Shown: in pieces, positions 61,453-64,000 of the stretch
Position numbering within the stretch: position 1 is the stretch's first letter
How the letters are laid out: each line of letters opens with the position of its first letter
Translations under genes and position numbers: made by a program
Notes under the pieces: generated by a model
The model's database searches: none
The model's input: only the letters and a program-made list of their open reading frames with translations
Told to the model about the DNA's origin: nothing
Assembly: GCA_020161845.1 (NCBI GenBank)
Contig: JAIUNK010000007.1
Span: forward strand, 62,001-126,000
DNA length: 64,000 nt
Source: Actinomycetota bacterium
GTDB taxonomy: Bacteria; Actinomycetota; Actinomycetes; Actinomycetales; Dermatophilaceae
Direction of reading: 5' to 3'

Positions 61453-62760
61453 GTGAGGATCCGCGACGCCCCTGGTTGGTGGGCCGCCCACCCGATGGCG
61501 GGCGACGCGTTCTGGGCGCTGGTCGTCATGCCGATCGTGCTGATCTCCGCCACCGACGCCACGGTCGGCGGGCTGCGCGGCGCGCAGGGTCTGGTGCTGG
61601 GCGCGATGATCCTGGTCCCGATGCTGTGGCGGCGTACCCACCCCGACCTCTTCGCGGGATCCGTCGTGGCGGCCCACCTGGTGATCCTCGTCGCCAGCGA
61701 CCGGTTCAGCCCGCTGTCCATCGCGGTGCCGATCGTGCTGTATGCGGTGGCGGCGTACAGTCCGCACCGCTGGTACCGGGCCTGGCTCCTCGTCGCGGTC
61801 CTCGGCTCGCTCGCGGCCGGTCTGCGGTGGGCGGTCCCCGAACCGGGAACCCCGCAGCGCGTCTTCGCCTTCCTGGTCGTGACGGTCTTCTGCCTCGCGG
61901 TGGTGGCGGCCTCCTGGGTCGCCGGGGAGCTGGCGCGGCAGCGGCGCGACAACCTCACGGCGCTGCGGGAGCGCGCGGAGGCCCTCGAACGCGAGCGCGA
62001 CCAGCGCATCCGCCTCGCCGCCGAGGAGGAACGCTCCCGGATCGCCCGCGAGATGCACGACGTGGTCGCGCACAATCTCTCGGTGATCGTGGTGCAGGCG
62101 GACGGGGCGCGGTACGCCGCCACCCACGGCGCGGACCCGGCGGCCCGGGCCGAGATCGCCGCGCGCGCCCTGGACACGATCGGGGCGACGGCCCGCGAGG
62201 CGCTCGCCGAGACGCGGCGCCTCGTGGGGGTGCTGCGCAGCGACGCCGAGGCGGCGGACTACGCGCCCCGGGCCACCCTGGAGCAGATCGGGGAGTTGGT
62301 GGCCCGGATGGCGGCGGCGGGCGTGCCCGCGACGTACGCCGTGACCGGCGAGCCCGCCGCCCATCCCGTGCTGACAGCCGGCGCCGAGATGACCGCCTAT
62401 CGGGTCGTGCAGGAGTCGTTGACCAATGTGGTCAAGCACGGTGGACCGGGCGCGTCGGTGCACGTCCAGGTCGACCACCGCCCGGAGGCCCTGGTCGTCG
62501 CGATCGCCGACACGGGCCGGGGATCGTTCGGCGGCGCCGCGGACGACGGGGCCGGGCATGGGCTGATCGGGATGCGCGAGCGGGTCACGGCGTACGGCGG
62601 GACGCTGCTGGCCCAGGACCGGATGGCCGGCGGCTTCGAGGTGATCGCGACGATGCCGACGGGTACCCGCCGTGAGGCGACCCGGGCCGACATGAATCTT
62701 CGGGACACGACTCTTCAGGACACGACTCTGCACGACACGAATCGGGAGGCTGAGGGATGA
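61453..62760 (+). CDS. Sensor histidine kinase, HisKA_3 type
   Basis: 435 residues, GTG. Helices occupy residues about 18-165 in a five- or six-pass sensor. The phospho-acceptor is SRIAREMHDVVAHNLSVIVVQ, with YRVVQESLTNVVKHGG and GHGLIGMRERVTAYG as nucleotide boxes. The C-terminal tail has three DTTL/DTN-like repeats (LRDTTLQDTTLHDTN), again from short tandem DNA repeats. Coupled to the next gene by ATGA. Confidence 0.94.
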   Translation: MRIRDAPGWWAAHPMAGDAFWALVVMPIVLISATDATVGGLRGAQGLVLGAMILVPMLWRRTHPDLFAGSVVAAHLVILVASDRFSPLSIAVPIVLYAVAAYSPHRWYRAWLLVAVLGSLAAGLRWAVPEPGTPQRVFAFLVVTVFCLAVVAASWVAGELARQRRDNLTALRERAEALERERDQRIRLAAEEERSRIAREMHDVVAHNLSVIVVQADGARYAATHGADPAARAEIAARALDTIGATAREALAETRRLVGVLRSDAEAADYAPRATLEQIGELVARMAAAGVPATYAVTGEPAAHPVLTAGAEMTAYRVVQESLTNVVKHGGPGASVHVQVDHRPEALVVAIADTGRGSFGGAADDGAGHGLIGMRERVTAYGGTLLAQDRMAGGFEVIATMPTGTRREATRADMNLRDTTLQDTTLHDTNREAEG

Positions 62761-63461
62761 TCCGGCTGCTGTTGGCCGACGACCAGGCGCTGGTGCGGGC
62801 GGGGTTTCGGATGGTGCTGGACGCCCAGCCCGACATGAGCGTGGTCGGGGAGGTCGGCGACGGTCAGGCGGCCGTCGACGCGGTGAGCGCCGCGGCCGCC
62901 GCCGTGGCGGCCGGCGCCTGCGGAGCGGCGCTGCCCGATGTCGTCCTGATGGACATCCGGATGCCGGGGCTCGACGGCGTGGCGGCCACCCAGCGCATCG
63001 TCGACTCCGGGGTCGCCACGAAGATCCTGGTGCTGACGACGTTCGACCTGGACGAATACGTGTTCGCCTCGCTGCGGGCCGGCGCCTCCGGCTTCCTGCT
63101 CAAGGACGCCGGCCCGGAAGAACTGCTCACCGCCATCCGCGCCGTACACTCCGGCGACGCCGTCGTGGCGCCGAGCGCGACCCGGCGACTGCTGGACCGA
63201 TTCGTCCCCACGCTGCCCGCCACCGTCGAGGAGATGCGTTCTCCCGACGAGCGGCTCGCGGCGCTGACCGAGCGGGAGCGCGAGGTCTTGGCCGCGGTCG
63301 GGCGGGGGCTGACGAACGCCGAGATCGCCGCGGACCTGTTCCTGGCCGAGGCCACCGTGAAGACGCACATCGGGCACATCCTGGCCAAACTCCAGCTGCG
63401 CGACCGGGTGCAGATGGTGGTGCTGGCGTACGACACCGGCCTGGTCCACCCCGCCCGCTGA
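62757..63461 (+). CDS. NarL-type response regulator
   Basis: 234 residues from ATG 62757 (overlap with the kinase). Receiver: LLLADDQALVRAGF, phospho-Asp in VVLMDIRMPGLDG, Lys in FLLKDAGP; the receiver has an Ala-rich insertion (SAAAAAVAAGACGAALP). [29 protein letters not shown]. Probable regulator of the ABC genes that follow. Confidence 0.95.
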   Translation: MIRLLLADDQALVRAGFRMVLDAQPDMSVVGEVGDGQAAVDAVSAAAAAVAAGACGAALPDVVLMDIRMPGLDGVAATQRIVDSGVATKILVLTTFDLDEYVFASLRAGASGFLLKDAGPEELLTAIRAVHSGDAVVAPSATRRLLDRFVPTLPATVEEMRSPDERLAALTEREREVLAAVGRGLTNAEIAADLFLAEATVKTHIGHILAKLQLRDRVQMVVLAYDTGLVHPAR

Positions 63462-63477
63462 CCGCGCCACCCGGCCC

Positions 63478-63501
63478 GGCGTACGACCGCAGTCGTACGC
63501 C
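63478..63501. promoter_or_regulatory. 10-bp inverted repeat before the last ABC gene
   Basis: ggcgtacgac (63478-63487) and gtcgtacgcc (63492-63501) form a perfect stem with a 4-nt loop, 17 bp after the regulator stop and about 95 bp before the ABC start. It may be a terminator or an operator. Confidence 0.5.
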
Positions 63502-63594
63502 GCGGATCCACCCGCCGCCCGATCCGCCGGTAGTCCCCGCCTTCGTAACGTCGTGAGCAGCACAGATCCGACTCCACGACACCGAGCAGGGGAC

Positions 63595-64000
63595 ATGAAA
63601 CCCATCGCACCGGCGGCCACGCCGAGCAGCGCCGCGGCACCAGGCACCCAGATCCGCCCCGCGATCCGCACCCACGACCTGACCAAGACCTACGGCGTCG
63701 GCCCCACCGCCGTCACGGCCCTCGACGCGGTCAGCGTCGACATCGCCGCCGGCGCGTTCACCGCCATCATGGGCCCGTCGGGCTCGGGCAAGTCCACGCT
63801 GATGCACGTCGCGGCCGGGCTCGACGAGGCCACCGCCGGCCGGGCCTGGATCGGCGACGTCGAGATCACCGCGCTGTCGGACGACGACCTCACCAGGCTG
63901 CGCCGCGACCGGGTCGGCTTCGTCTTTCAGACGTTCAACCTCATGCCGACGCTGGACGCCCGCGCCAACATCCTGCTGCCGACCAAGCTGGCGGGTCGCC
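63595..64000 (+). CDS. MacB/LolD-type ABC ATP-binding protein, 5' part
   Basis: ATG 63595 with cagggga just upstream; the window ends after 135 codons. After a polar 20-residue N-terminus, THDLTKTYGVGPTAVTALD leads to Walker A GPSGSGKSTLMHVAAGLD (about residue 60) and a Q-loop region GFVFQTFNLMPTLDARANI, the exact pattern of MacB/LolD/SalX ATPases. These work with MacB-type permeases (expected just downstream) to export peptides or lipoproteins or to sense antimicrobial peptides with a kinase. Signature and Walker B lie outside the window. Confidence 0.95.
   Translation, partial: MKPIAPAATPSSAAAPGTQIRPAIRTHDLTKTYGVGPTAVTALDAVSVDIAAGAFTAIMGPSGSGKSTLMHVAAGLDEATAGRAWIGDVEITALSDDDLTRLRRDRVGFVFQTFNLMPTLDARANILLPTKLAGR

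Noticed and set aside
58306-62733. 1,475-codon minus-strand open frame
   Set aside because: It is the antisense of four well-supported genes; GC-rich third positions produce long stop-free shadows.

Overview
The window is very GC-rich with dense GTG starts, four-base stop/start overlaps and actinobacterial families throughout (Eis-type acetyltransferase, DUF5926, DUF4282, DUF6326, RNase Sa/barstar, HisKA_3 kinases paired with NarL regulators). It is chromosomal DNA of a high-GC actinomycete, possibly from Micrococcales. That placement is an inference from gene content only. No tRNA, rRNA, CRISPR array, phage or plasmid origin was seen.

Layout. 1-4.2 kb: 3' end of a VWA protein, an FHA/zinc-ribbon protein, a methyltransferase and a lone arginine deiminase. 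4.2-10.9 kb: complete cytochrome bd locus cydAB-cydDC with operator-like palindromes upstream. 11-15.6 kb: nucleotidyltransferase, DUF4282 protein overlapping a tyrosine phosphatase, then a decayed patch (orphan small ORF, chimeric antitoxin relic, vapC broken by a 16-bp duplication) and a beta-carbonic anhydrase. 15.6-23.2 kb: purB, convergent with a chemotaxis receptor; barstar/RNase Sa-type pair; VOC protein; SpoU methyltransferase; HAD phosphatase. 23.4-28.5 kb: Nat-type ABC exporter, DUF6489-like protein, two-component pair. 28.5-29.9 kb: a scar with a transposase fragment and a frameshifted LPXTG surface-protein gene. 29.9-36.6 kb: serine hydrolase, Eis acetyltransferase, three tandem paralogous membrane proteins that I do not recognise, serS. 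36.7-42.4 kb: diacylglycerol-kinase-like protein, two PAP2 phosphatases, hybrid cluster protein, DUF5926 protein. 42.4-48.5 kb: DUF6326/kinase/regulator operon, RsbW-like kinase, methyltransferase/VOC pair, orphan xdhC, HigBA-type toxin-antitoxin operon with a leaderless-looking promoter. 48.6-54.4 kb: putA, SGNH hydrolase, two tandem small CPTC proteins. 54.8-64 kb: three NarL-type two-component systems, a DrrAB-type ABC exporter, the start of a MacB/LolD-type ABC ATPase, and a tiny secreted Trp/Cys-rich peptide gene upstream of the first kinase.

How the genes fit together. Cytochrome bd, the hybrid cluster protein and arginine deiminase suit a cell that meets low oxygen, nitrosative stress and acid or energy limitation. 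Five kinase/regulator pairs and three ABC systems point to strong investment in sensing envelope or peptide stress. The best candidates for something undescribed are the secreted peptide/kinase/regulator locus (54.8-57.2 kb), the three-paralogue membrane cassette (32.2-35.3 kb) and the tandem double-CPTC small proteins (53.6-54.4 kb). Short tandem duplications recur, several across stop codons and one inactivating vapC, so slippage seems to be shaping this genome.
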